Made by a program: the position numbers and the translations under genes. Of a stretch of DNA of 64,000 nucleotides, positions 34,809 to 43,080 are shown one piece after another; the first letter of the stretch is position 1, and the number at the start of each line of letters is the position of its first letter. The stretch covers positions 381,181 through 445,180 of the forward strand of contig NZ_FPJO01000001.1 in assembly GCF_900119365.1 (NCBI RefSeq), read 5' to 3'. This DNA is from Streptomyces atratus (GTDB taxonomy: Bacteria > Actinomycetota > Actinomycetes > Streptomycetales > Streptomycetaceae). The notes below the pieces were generated by a model that had not been told where the DNA came from, did no database searches, and worked only from the letters and a program-made list of their open reading frames with translations.

Positions 34809-35915
34809 GTGAATCTGGACGACTTCTCCGATCTGATCGAACGCCCCGACGGCGGCGTACGGCGCGACGCCGAGGAACGCCGGGAGCGCATGATCATTCC
34901 CGTGGGCTCCCTCGGCCGCCTGGACGAGCTGGGCGAATGGCTCTCGGCCGCGCAACAGTCCGTACCGGTCAGGACGATCGAGCAGCCGCGCGTGGTGCTC
35001 TTCGCCGGTGATCACGGGGTGGCCGGGCTGGGCGTCTCCGGGCGTGCGGCCGGCACCGCGCACGAGCTGGTGCGGGCCACGCTGGACGGCGCGACGCCGC
35101 TCGCGGTGCTGGCCCGGCAGTTCTCCGTACCGGTCCGGATCGTCGACGCCGGCCTCGACTGCGACCCGGAGCTGCTGCCCGAGTCGGTGGTACGTCACCG
35201 GGTGCGGCGCGGCAGCGGGCGGATCGACATAGAGGACGCGCTGACGGCCGAGGAGGCCGAGCAGGCGGTGCGGCTCGGCATGGCGATCGCCGACGAGGAG
35301 GCCGACTCGGGCACCGATCTGGTGGTGCTCGGCGATCTGAGCGTGGGCGGGACGACGGCCGCGGCCACGCTGATCGCGGCGCTGTGCGGCACGGACGCCT
35401 CGGTGGTCACCGGGCGCGGCGGTGCGGGGATCGACGATCTGGCGTGGATGCGCAAGTGTGCGGCGATCCGGGACGCGCTGCGGCGGGCCCGGCCGGTCCT
35501 GGGCAATCAGCTGGAGCTGCTGGCCACGGTGGGCGGTGCTGATCTGGCGGCGATGACCGGGTTCCTGCTCCAGTGCGCGGTGCGCAGGCTGCCGGTGATC
35601 CTGGACGGTGTGGTCTCCGCGGCCTGTGCGCTGGTGGGCCAGCGGGCGGCCTTCCGGGCGCCGGACTGGTGGCTGGCGGGTCAGGCCAGCGGTGAGCCGG
35701 CGCAGGCCAAGGCGCTGGACCGGATGGCACTCAACCCGTTGCTGGACCACGGCGTCATCGTGGGGGAAGGAAGCGGGGCATTGCTCGCGCTCCCGCTTGT
35801 CCGGGCCGCTGCCGCACTCGCGGCCGAGCTGCCCGAACGCGACCCCGTCGCCGAGGAGAAGGACGGCGCCGACGAGGGAGCCGAGGCGGGCGCCGCGTAC
35901 GACGACGCCACCTGA
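34809..35915 (+). CDS. cobT: nicotinate-nucleotide:dimethylbenzimidazole phosphoribosyltransferase
   Basis: A 368-residue CobT that makes alpha-ribazole phosphate, the lower ligand precursor of cobalamin. Motifs VLFAGDHGV near the N-terminus, GGADLAAMTGFLLQCA in the middle, and the catalytic Glu in VIVGEGSGALLAL near the C-terminus are intact. The last 35 residues are an acidic Ala/Glu/Asp-rich tail beyond the usual domain end. GTG 34809 is the start that gives the normal N-terminus. An 8-bp hairpin at 34749-34770 lies in its leader. Confidence 0.93.
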   Translation: MNLDDFSDLIERPDGGVRRDAEERRERMIIPVGSLGRLDELGEWLSAAQQSVPVRTIEQPRVVLFAGDHGVAGLGVSGRAAGTAHELVRATLDGATPLAVLARQFSVPVRIVDAGLDCDPELLPESVVRHRVRRGSGRIDIEDALTAEEAEQAVRLGMAIADEEADSGTDLVVLGDLSVGGTTAAATLIAALCGTDASVVTGRGGAGIDDLAWMRKCAAIRDALRRARPVLGNQLELLATVGGADLAAMTGFLLQCAVRRLPVILDGVVSAACALVGQRAAFRAPDWWLAGQASGEPAQAKALDRMALNPLLDHGVIVGEGSGALLALPLVRAAAALAAELPERDPVAEEKDGADEGAEAGAAYDDAT

Positions 35916-36003
35916 GGCTCCCGGGCCGGCGGCGCTGCGGTCGTCGAACACCGGCCGCAGCGCAGTCCCTCATGCAGTGCGATGCACCATATGATCGCTT
36001 TTC

Positions 36004-37809
36004 ATGGGAGAGGTCCGATTGTCCACCGAGGATTCCGGGCGGGGTACCGCCAGGGCACCGAGCACCGTCCGGTCACGGCGCGGCGCGGCATTCGCCATCT
36101 GGTACCTGCGCGTCGTGTCGTTCATCAATTTCCTCAGTGCCGTCTGGGTCACTCTCGGCAATGACCTGCGCCGCCACAACACCGCGAACTACTTCACTCC
36201 CTACCTGCTCACCGCGGGCTTCTCCTCCGGCGTCGTCGCGCTCTTCCTGGCCATCACCATGCGCCGCCGCAAGCGGGCGGCCTGGATCGTGAACATGGTG
36301 GTGAGCGGCCTGCTGCTGCTCCTCTTCGCCCTGGTGATCGCCTTCCCGGAGGTCCGGCGGTATCCGCAGAACTGGATCTCGCTGGCGCTGACCGCCGCCT
36401 TCGTCGTCGCGCTGCTCCTCGGACGGCGCGAGTTCTACGCGAAGGGCGACCGGTCCAACCCGAAGCTGGCGGCCGTCGTCGCGGTCGGCGGGCTGCTGGT
36501 CACCTCGCTGATCGCCGCGGGCCTGGTCACCCTCACCAACACCGCGACCGACGACTACCGCGCCTCCTTCCTGGACCGCTGGCGCTACGGGGCGCTGAGA
36601 CTGGTCTCGGTCGCCGACGACGACGCCGCCTTCCCCGGGATCACCACCCCCGGCTGGGTCGACGTCACCATCAACGTGCTCTCCACGCTGCTGCTGATCG
36701 CCGTCGTGTACGCGGCGTTCCGGGCCCGCCGGGCCGTCGACCCGATCACCCCCGAGGACGAGTCCCGGCTCCGGGCGCTGCTCGACAGGCACGGCGACCG
36801 CGATTCGCTCGGCTACTTCTCGCTGCGCCGGGAGAAGAGCGTCATCTGGTCCCCGACCGGGAAGGCCGCCGTCGCCTACCGGGTGGTGGGCGGGGTCTCG
36901 CTCGCCTCCGGTGACCCCATCGGCGACCCGGAGGCCTGGCCCGGGGCGATCGAGCCGTGGCTGGCCGAGGCCCGCGAGCACGGCTGGATCCCGGCCGTGA
37001 TGGGGGTGAGCGAGGAGGGCGGCACCGTCTACGCACGGCACGGCCTGGACGCCCTGGAGCTGGGCGACGAAGCGATCGTGGAGACCGCGGAGTTCACCCT
37101 GGAGGGGCGGGCGATGCGGACCGTCCGCCAGGCGCACAACCGGGTCAAACGCGCCGGGTACGAGGTGACCGTCCGCCGCCACGCGGACATCCCCGAGAAG
37201 GAGATGGCCGAACTGGTGCGGCGCGCCGACGACTGGCGCGACGGGGCGACCGAACGCGGCTTCTCCATGGCGCTCGGCCGGCTCGGCGATCCGGCCGACG
37301 GGCAGTGCGTGATGCTCGAATGCCGGGACGCCCCGGCCGAGGAGGGCGGCGCGCCGGGCGAGTTGCGCGCCGTGCTGAGCTTCGTCCCCTGGGGGCCGAA
37401 CGGCCTCTCGCTGGACCTGATGCGCCGCGACCGGGACGCCGAGAACGGGCTGATGGAGTTCATGGTCATCGAGCTCCTCCAGCGCGCCGAAGAGATCGGG
37501 ATCACCCAGGTCTCGCTGAACTTCGCGATGTTCAGGTCCGTCTTCGAGCGCGGTTCGCGGCTCGGTGCCGGACCGGTGCTGAGGCTGTGGCGTTCGATGC
37601 TCAGTTTCTTCTCGCGCTGGTGGCAGATCGAATCGCTGTACCGCGCCAACGCGAAGTACCGACCGATCTGGGAGCCGCGTTTCATGCTGTTCGAGAAGAG
37701 CTCGGACCTGCTGCGCATCGGCCTCGCCGCGGGTCGCGCCGAAGGGTTCCTGGAGGCGCCCGGTCTGCCCAAGTGGCTGCACCGCTCGCACCTCGGGACC
37801 GATGGATGA
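36004..37809 (+). CDS. MprF-like DUF2156 (phosphatidylglycerol lysyltransferase-type) membrane protein
   Basis: A 601-residue protein with an N-terminal membrane part (about six helices, residues 30-250) and a C-terminal DUF2156 domain (about 262-590) of the MprF aminoacyltransferase type. MprF-like enzymes move amino acids from aminoacyl-tRNA to phosphatidylglycerol. Here the amino acid and lipid are unknown, and no lysyl-tRNA synthetase is fused as in mycobacterial LysX. The ATG at 36004 lies 8 nt after TATGAT, so it may be leaderless. A TTG at 36019 with GGGAGAGG before it is an equally good start and would drop five residues. The stop overlaps the next start as ATGA. Confidence 0.85.
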   Translation: MGEVRLSTEDSGRGTARAPSTVRSRRGAAFAIWYLRVVSFINFLSAVWVTLGNDLRRHNTANYFTPYLLTAGFSSGVVALFLAITMRRRKRAAWIVNMVVSGLLLLLFALVIAFPEVRRYPQNWISLALTAAFVVALLLGRREFYAKGDRSNPKLAAVVAVGGLLVTSLIAAGLVTLTNTATDDYRASFLDRWRYGALRLVSVADDDAAFPGITTPGWVDVTINVLSTLLLIAVVYAAFRARRAVDPITPEDESRLRALLDRHGDRDSLGYFSLRREKSVIWSPTGKAAVAYRVVGGVSLASGDPIGDPEAWPGAIEPWLAEAREHGWIPAVMGVSEEGGTVYARHGLDALELGDEAIVETAEFTLEGRAMRTVRQAHNRVKRAGYEVTVRRHADIPEKEMAELVRRADDWRDGATERGFSMALGRLGDPADGQCVMLECRDAPAEEGGAPGELRAVLSFVPWGPNGLSLDLMRRDRDAENGLMEFMVIELLQRAEEIGITQVSLNFAMFRSVFERGSRLGAGPVLRLWRSMLSFFSRWWQIESLYRANAKYRPIWEPRFMLFEKSSDLLRIGLAAGRAEGFLEAPGLPKWLHRSHLGTDG

Positions 37810-38561
37810 GGTCCGCACGCGTGCTGCGCGGGGCGGCTCGCCGGGAGTGGGGCCCGCTGCTGACGGCCGTACGCGGCACACTCGCCGCCCAGCGGCTGCG
37901 GGCCATCCCGATGACGATCGCCGCGGTCTGCCTGACGGCGCTGCTCCAGGTGGTGCAGAACCGGCCGTGGGGCTTCGGGACGGTGCACGCCCTCGGGGCG
38001 GTGCGGGCCGAGGATCCGTTGTGGGCGGCGCTGCTGCGTACTCCGCTGTCGCTGTTCGTGCCGGCGCTGGATCTGCCGGTCTGGGGGGCGCTGGTGCAGA
38101 TCCTGGTGGTGTTCGGGGCCGCCGAGATCTGTCTGGGCCGGCGGCGCACGCTGCTGATCGCGTACGTGGCGACGCTGGCCGGGACGCTGTACGCGCGGAT
38201 CGGTGTCGCGCTCGGACCGGACGGGCTGTTCGGGCTGCCGGCCTCCGACGCCCAGGTCGTCGACACCGGCCCGTCCGCGGCGGTGGTCGGCCTCGCCGTC
38301 TATCTCTGTTCCGCCTATCGGGCCCGCTTCACCGGGGCACTGGTGATCGTCGCGATGGTGGTCGAGGTGGTGCTGAAGAACAATCTGGCGGGCAAGGAGC
38401 ACCTGGTGGCGATCGCCGCGGTCCTTCTGATGTGCGTCCGTGCGCCCCGCCGGTACCGGCCCCGGGATCAGGACTTGCGTCCGGGGAGCGCCGCCCGGTC
38501 CGGTGCGCCGCCGATCAGATCCTCGAATCTGCGCCGCGGGCCCACCCAGCGCACGTCGTGA
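37806..38561 (+). CDS. rhomboid-like membrane protein with altered active-site motif
   Basis: A 251-residue protein with about six membrane helices. The last helices carry DTGPSAAV (Ser157) and GKEHLVAI (His199) at spacing like the rhomboid Ser-His dyad, but the canonical GxSG reads GPSA. It may be an active divergent protease or an inactive substrate-binding relative. It overlaps the DUF2156 gene by ATGA, so the two are made together and may act on the same lipids or membrane proteins. Its last 31 codons overlap, on the opposite strand, the 3' end of the next membrane protein gene. Confidence 0.8.
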   Translation: MRSARVLRGAARREWGPLLTAVRGTLAAQRLRAIPMTIAAVCLTALLQVVQNRPWGFGTVHALGAVRAEDPLWAALLRTPLSLFVPALDLPVWGALVQILVVFGAAEICLGRRRTLLIAYVATLAGTLYARIGVALGPDGLFGLPASDAQVVDTGPSAAVVGLAVYLCSAYRARFTGALVIVAMVVEVVLKNNLAGKEHLVAIAAVLLMCVRAPRRYRPRDQDLRPGSAARSGAPPIRSSNLRRGPTQRTS

Positions 38562-39229
38562 TGGTAGGCGCGCAGCACCGACCGGGCTCGCGCCCGGTGA
38601 CGGTTGCGGTAGAAGCGCCTCGCCCACATCGAGGTCGGCCGGGCCAGCCGGATCGCCCCGATCAGCGCGACGAACGGGACGAGCGTGCCGACGACCGCGA
38701 GCCGCGCCTTGCCCTTGAAGAGGGAGATCAGCACGAAGCAGAAGTTGACGACCAGGGTCAGGACGACGCCGAACCTGCCCTGCTGCTGGTCGCTGCTCAG
38801 CTCGTTCACGCCGAGCGGTGAGAACCCGCCCAGCACCAGCAGCACCAGCGCCGCGGTGAGGACCACCACCTCCACGCTCCGGCGGCCCTCCTCGGTCCAG
38901 TACACGTCGTCGAGGTGGAGGATCAGGGCGAATTCGTCCAGCACCAGCCCCGCCCCCGTACCGAAGACCACGGCGCAGATCCCCGCGGTGACGCCCTCCC
39001 GTCCGCTGGCGACCGCGCCGAAGCCGCCGACGACGCTCAGCACCACACCGGGGACCACGTGGTGGATGTGCATCCCGCCGGGAGTGAAGTTGCGGAACGG
39101 GCCCTTCCCCGCCCGGATCATCCGGGTGATGAACCGGGTGATCGCGAAGGTGAGCACAAAGGCGGCCAGGGCGAGGAGCAGCGGCAGCTTTCCCGGCTCG
39201 ACGATGTTCTGATCGAACCAGTGACCCAT
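38468..39229 (-). CDS. polytopic membrane protein with HxHH and DE motifs
   Basis: A 253-residue membrane protein of unknown function. After the first helix comes GGMHIHHVVPG (His cluster), then LVLDEFALILHLDDVYW, with Asp, Glu and His in a probable membrane helix, and four further helices. Such buried His/Asp/Glu sets are typical of metal-dependent intramembrane enzymes, but I cannot assign a family. The ATG at 39229 has GGGAG 8 nt upstream. Its C-terminus is basic and is encoded opposite the 3' end of the rhomboid-like gene (94-bp convergent overlap). Confidence 0.8.
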   Translation of the reverse strand: MGHWFDQNIVEPGKLPLLLALAAFVLTFAITRFITRMIRAGKGPFRNFTPGGMHIHHVVPGVVLSVVGGFGAVASGREGVTAGICAVVFGTGAGLVLDEFALILHLDDVYWTEEGRRSVEVVVLTAALVLLVLGGFSPLGVNELSSDQQQGRFGVVLTLVVNFCFVLISLFKGKARLAVVGTLVPFVALIGAIRLARPTSMWARRFYRNRHRARARSVLRAYHHDVRWVGPRRRFEDLIGGAPDRAALPGRKS

Positions 39230-39317
39230 GCCACCCACTCCCGATAAGCCGCTTCCGTCATGGTCTGTCGCGTTACGGGCAATCTATCGGCCGGGCCCAC
39301 CGATTAGCCTGCGCGCC

Positions 39318-40097
39318 GTGACCTCCCTGAACAGCCACGGCATCCGTTTCGCCTTCGGCACCCTGACCGTGCTCCCCGTCCGCGTCACCCGCTGGGACCG
39401 TACGGCCGCCCGCGCCGGGATGCTGTGCGCCCCGCTCGCCGGCCTCGTCGTGGGGCTGCTCGCCGCGGTGCCCGGCGTCCTGTTGCTGCTGCTCGGCTCG
39501 GGACCGCTGCTCGCCGCGGTCGCCTCGGCGGCCGTTCCCGCGGTGCTGACCCGGGGCCTGCATCTGGACGGTCTCGCGGACACCGCCGACGGCCTGGGCA
39601 GCGGCAAGCCCGCCGACGACGCGCTGCGGATCATGAAGCAGTCGGACATCGGGCCGTTCGGTGTGATCACTCTGCTGTTCGTGCTGCTGGCCCAGGTCGC
39701 GGCGCTCCATCAGCTGTACGGGCGGGGCTGGGCGTACGGCGCGGTCGCGGCGGCCGTCGCCGCGGTCACCGCCCGGCTCGCGCTCACCCTCGCTTCCCGC
39801 CGGGGCGTGCCGCCGGCCCGTCCTCAGGGGCTGGGTGCGGCGGTGGCGGGCACGGTCACGGTCCGGGGCGCGGTGGCGGTCGGGGTGGTGGTGGTCGCGG
39901 GGTGCGCGGGTGCCGGGGCGCTCCTCGGCGGGTACGGGGCGCTGCGCCACGCGCTGGCCGCACTGGCCGCGCTCGGTGCCGCCCAGCTCCTGCTGCGGCA
40001 CTGCGTGCGGCGCTTCGACGGGGTGACCGGCGATGTCTTCGGCGCGCTGGCGGAGACGGCGGCCACGACGGCCCTGGTGGCCCTGACGATCGGTTAG
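39318..40097 (+). CDS. cobS: adenosylcobinamide-GDP ribazoletransferase (cobalamin synthase)
   Basis: A 259-residue integral membrane CobS that joins adenosylcobinamide-GDP to alpha-ribazole in the last cobalamin-assembly step, using the products of CobU and CobT. The motif LHLDGLADTADG-LGSGKPADDALRIMKQSDIGPFG with its conserved Asp residues is intact, and at least six hydrophobic helices are visible. GTG 39318 lies 7 nt after TAGCCT, a likely -10 element, so the mRNA may be leaderless. It is separated from cobT by three membrane-protein genes. Confidence 0.94.
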   Translation: MTSLNSHGIRFAFGTLTVLPVRVTRWDRTAARAGMLCAPLAGLVVGLLAAVPGVLLLLLGSGPLLAAVASAAVPAVLTRGLHLDGLADTADGLGSGKPADDALRIMKQSDIGPFGVITLLFVLLAQVAALHQLYGRGWAYGAVAAAVAAVTARLALTLASRRGVPPARPQGLGAAVAGTVTVRGAVAVGVVVVAGCAGAGALLGGYGALRHALAALAALGAAQLLLRHCVRRFDGVTGDVFGALAETAATTALVALTIG

Positions 40098-40113
40098 TGC
40101 CTTTCGGTACGGC

Positions 40114-40944
40114 TCAGGTGCGGGCCTTCGGGCACTCCTCGCGCTCCACGCCGAGCTCGTACTTCTTCAGCAGCGAGCTGAGCCCCAGCCGCCGCGACTC
40201 CGCGCAGAACCGGCTGACCGGCAGCTCGTACTCGACGTGGAAGACGGCCTTGCCCGCCTTCACGAACGGGGTGAGCTCCCCGCACTCCTCGTACTGCGCG
40301 CACTGCTCGTTGACCGCGAAGTCGAAGTCCGGCTCCAGCTCCGGGATCTGCCCGAGGTCGTTCTTCAGACCGACGGCGAGCCCGTGGCGGTGGGCGATCC
40401 GGGCGATGAGCCGGTTGTAGCGCAGCTGGTCGGCGGCGGTCAGCGGGAAGCCGGTGCGGTTGCGGTAACCGTCCATGTTGTCGGGCTCGACCGCGTCGAA
40501 GCCCTTGTCGGCGCACATCTCGATCCGCCGCTCCATCAGCGGCTCCAGGACGTCCGTGCGGCGGATGTCGAGCCAGTACTCCCCCTCCCAGCCGTTGCTC
40601 CTTCCCCGTACCGAGGCGGGGAACTTCCCGGCGTCCGGACGGAAGTCCTCCCAGGCGCCGGTGGAGAGGTAGCAGATCACCTTGCGGCCCCGGCGGTGCA
40701 GATCGTCGACCACCGAGGCCTTGTGGTCGAAGCCGTCGATGTCGTACACCGGGACGTCCACCGTCGGGTCCAGCCGGCCGGAGAGCTGCCACTGCCAGCC
40801 GATGCCCGGCCCGGGCCGCCAACGCTCCTTCCCGGAGGGTTCCGGCGCCGATGTGCAGCCGGTCAGCAGGACCAGCAGGGTCAGTACGGCGGCGGTCAGC
40901 GGCCGGCCTGCTCGCTTCACGCCTGCGGCCCCACGGACGTGCAT
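40114..40944 (-). CDS. GH114-like (endo-alpha-1,4-polygalactosaminidase type) lipoprotein
   Basis: A 276-residue exported protein with lipobox LLTGC and a TIM-barrel of the GH114/TM1410 type. Family motifs WQWQLSG near the N-terminus, VPVYDIDGFD, VICYLSTGAWEDFRPD and FDAVEPDNMDGY carry the conserved acidic residues. Members hydrolyse alpha-1,4-linked galactosamine polymers; whether this one does is inferred. Four cysteines in the C-terminal third (NEQCAQYEECGE and after) may form disulfides. ATG 40944 follows GGGGAG. Confidence 0.85.
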   Translation of the reverse strand: MHVRGAAGVKRAGRPLTAAVLTLLVLLTGCTSAPEPSGKERWRPGPGIGWQWQLSGRLDPTVDVPVYDIDGFDHKASVVDDLHRRGRKVICYLSTGAWEDFRPDAGKFPASVRGRSNGWEGEYWLDIRRTDVLEPLMERRIEMCADKGFDAVEPDNMDGYRNRTGFPLTAADQLRYNRLIARIAHRHGLAVGLKNDLGQIPELEPDFDFAVNEQCAQYEECGELTPFVKAGKAVFHVEYELPVSRFCAESRRLGLSSLLKKYELGVEREECPKART

Positions 40945-41203
40945 GGTTCTCCCCTTGTCGGTCCGGCACCGCCAACGACCCTATGTCCACGCCCGGTTCC
41001 GGCCTCACGACCCTCGGCCCGGACGCCCCGGACCGGTCCCGTGGATCCACAACAGGCCACCGACGGCCCGCCGCCGTGATCCCGCAGCAATGGCGCGCGT
41101 AGGCTCATTCCCGGCACATTGCGGCGGCGTCTACGATGCGCCGGGCACGGTCGGCCCACCCCTCGACCGACAACGAACTCAACGGAAGCGAGATTTCACC
41201 ACC

Positions 41204-42751
41204 GTGACTGCTCTCACTCTCAGCACTGCCAGTGCGGCGACGCTGCGCGCCGACGCACTCGTCGTCGGTGTCGCCAAGGGCGCCAAGGGGCCGGTCCTCG
41301 CACCGGGCTCCGAGGCCGTGGACAAGGCGTTCGGCGGAAAGCTCGCCACCGTCCTGGAGGCCCTGGGCGCCGCGGGTGCCGAGGGCGAGGTGACCAAGCT
41401 CCCCGCGCCCGACGGCCTCAAGGTTCCGGTCGTCATCGCGGCCGGGCTCGGCTCCGTCCCGGAGAAGAAGGACGAGGCGTACGGCACCGAGGCGCTGCGC
41501 CGCGCCGCGGGCTCGGCCGCCCGCGCCCTGACCGGCTCGAAGAAGGCCGGCTTCGCGCTGCCCGTCACGTCCGCCGAGGACGCCGAGGCGATCGCCGAGG
41601 GCGCGCTCCTGGGCGCGTACGCCTTCACCGCTTACCAGGGCGGCGAGAACAAGCTCGCCCCCAAGGGCAAGAAGAACGGCAACGGCGCGAAGCTCCCGCT
41701 CGGCGAGGTCGCCCTGCTCGGCGCCAAGCCGCGCGACAAGGCGTTCAAGGCCGCCGCCGAGCGCGCCGTCGCGGTGGCCGAGGAGATCAACCGCGCCCGC
41801 GACCTGATCAACACCCCGCCGAACGACCTGTACCCCGAGTCCTTCGCCGCCGTGGCCACCGCCGCGGGCAAGGAGCACGGCATCAAGGTGCAGGTCCTGG
41901 ACGAGAAGGCGCTCGTCAAGGGCGGCTACGGCGGTCTGCTCGGCGTCGGCCAGGGTTCGACCCACGGCCCGCGCCTGGTGAAGCTCGCCTACACGCACCC
42001 GAAGGCGGAGAAGACCCTGGCCCTGGTCGGCAAGGGCATCACCTACGACTCGGGCGGCATCTCGCTGAAGCCGGCCGGCCACAACGAGACGATGAAGTGC
42101 GACATGAGCGGCGCCGCCGCCGTGTTCGCGACCGTCGTCGCGGCCGCCCGTCTCGGCCTCCAGGTCAACGTCACCGGCTGGCTGGCGCTCGCCGAGAACA
42201 TGCCGTCGGGCAACGCCACCCGCCCCGGTGACGTGCTGCGCATGTACAGCGGCAAGACCGTCGAGGTCCTCAACACGGACGCCGAGGGCCGGCTCGTCCT
42301 CGCCGACGCGCTGACCCGCGCCTCCGAGGAGACCCCGGACGCGATCATCGACGTGGCGACCCTGACCGGCGCGATGGTGCTGGCGCTGGGCAACCGCACC
42401 TTCGGCATCATGGCGAACGACGACGCCTTCCGTACCTCCATCCACGAGATCGCCGAGGAGGTCGGCGAGGCCTCCTGGCCGATGCCGCTCCCCGCCGACC
42501 TGCGCAAGGGCATGGACTCCCCGACCGCCGACATCGCCAACATGGGCGAGCGGATGGGCGGCGGCCTGGTGGCCGGTCTGTTCCTGCAGGAGTTCGTGGG
42601 CGAGGGCATCGCCTGGGCGCACCTGGACATCGCCGGCCCGGCCTTCCACGAGGGCGCGCCGTACGGCTACACGCCGAAGGGCGGCACGGGCTCCGCGGTC
42701 CGCACGCTGGTCAAGCTGGCCGAGCGCACCGCCGCCGGGGACCTCGGCTGA
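41204..42751 (+). CDS. pepA: leucyl aminopeptidase (M17 family)
   Basis: A 515-residue cytosolic metallo-aminopeptidase. The C-terminal catalytic domain has the metal and substrate motifs VGKGITYDSGGISLKP, KCDMSGAAAV and the signature NTDAEGRLVLAD. The N-terminal macro-like domain is Lys/Ala rich. It trims N-terminal residues from peptides in protein turnover; some family members also bind DNA, but nothing here shows that. The GTG at 41204 gives the normal N-terminus. A hairpin terminator follows. Confidence 0.95.
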   Translation: MTALTLSTASAATLRADALVVGVAKGAKGPVLAPGSEAVDKAFGGKLATVLEALGAAGAEGEVTKLPAPDGLKVPVVIAAGLGSVPEKKDEAYGTEALRRAAGSAARALTGSKKAGFALPVTSAEDAEAIAEGALLGAYAFTAYQGGENKLAPKGKKNGNGAKLPLGEVALLGAKPRDKAFKAAAERAVAVAEEINRARDLINTPPNDLYPESFAAVATAAGKEHGIKVQVLDEKALVKGGYGGLLGVGQGSTHGPRLVKLAYTHPKAEKTLALVGKGITYDSGGISLKPAGHNETMKCDMSGAAAVFATVVAAARLGLQVNVTGWLALAENMPSGNATRPGDVLRMYSGKTVEVLNTDAEGRLVLADALTRASEETPDAIIDVATLTGAMVLALGNRTFGIMANDDAFRTSIHEIAEEVGEASWPMPLPADLRKGMDSPTADIANMGERMGGGLVAGLFLQEFVGEGIAWAHLDIAGPAFHEGAPYGYTPKGGTGSAVRTLVKLAERTAAGDLG

Positions 42752-42770
42752 GGTCTGCCGACCGTGACTT

Positions 42771-42800
42771 ACGGCCCCGGGCACAGGCCCGGGGCCGTAC
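42771..42800. terminator. hairpin terminator after pepA
   Basis: ACGGCCCCGGG (from 42771) and CCCGGGGCCGT (ending about 42798) form a perfect 11-bp stem with a short loop, about 20 bp past the pepA stop. Confidence 0.75.
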
Positions 42801-42884
42801 GTGTTACGCCGATGGCTTCGCCGCACGGATCCGGCCGGTTTCGCTCTCGACGAAATCAGTAGGGGTCTACGCGGCGGTAACCCC

Positions 42885-42910
42885 CTGAGACGGATGATCA
42901 TCCGTCTCAG
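42885..42910. repeat. 26-bp perfect palindrome upstream of lpd
   Basis: The half-site CTGAGACGGATGA (42885-42897) is followed directly by its exact complement, with central GATC and no loop. A stem without a loop is a poor terminator, so a dimeric protein-binding site is more likely. Confidence 0.8.
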
Positions 42911-43080
42911 ACCCGGGCCCCGCGTCCCGCTCACCGTCGACAAGTGCGAAGATGGGTTCTCGGCAGGACAGGGCCCCCACCACAGGGCCGAACAACAAAG
43001 CGGCCGAACACCAGCCGACCGGCCGGTCATCCCCCAGCGACGGGGCCCGGCGTACGGCGCACATGCATGGAGGACGTGAC

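Larger units (their letters stand above)
42752..43080. other. 329-bp intergenic region between pepA and lpd
   Basis: It holds a terminator hairpin for pepA (42771-42800) and a 26-bp perfect palindrome (42885-42910). The remaining 170 bp before lpd must carry the lpd promoter, for which I see no clear -35/-10 pair. No credible coding frame is present. Confidence 0.7.

Noticed and set aside
36957..38561. Long 534-codon reading of the rhomboid-like gene
   Set aside because: The upstream part is an off-frame shadow of the DUF2156 gene. The ATGA overlap at 37806 and the membrane helices set the true start.
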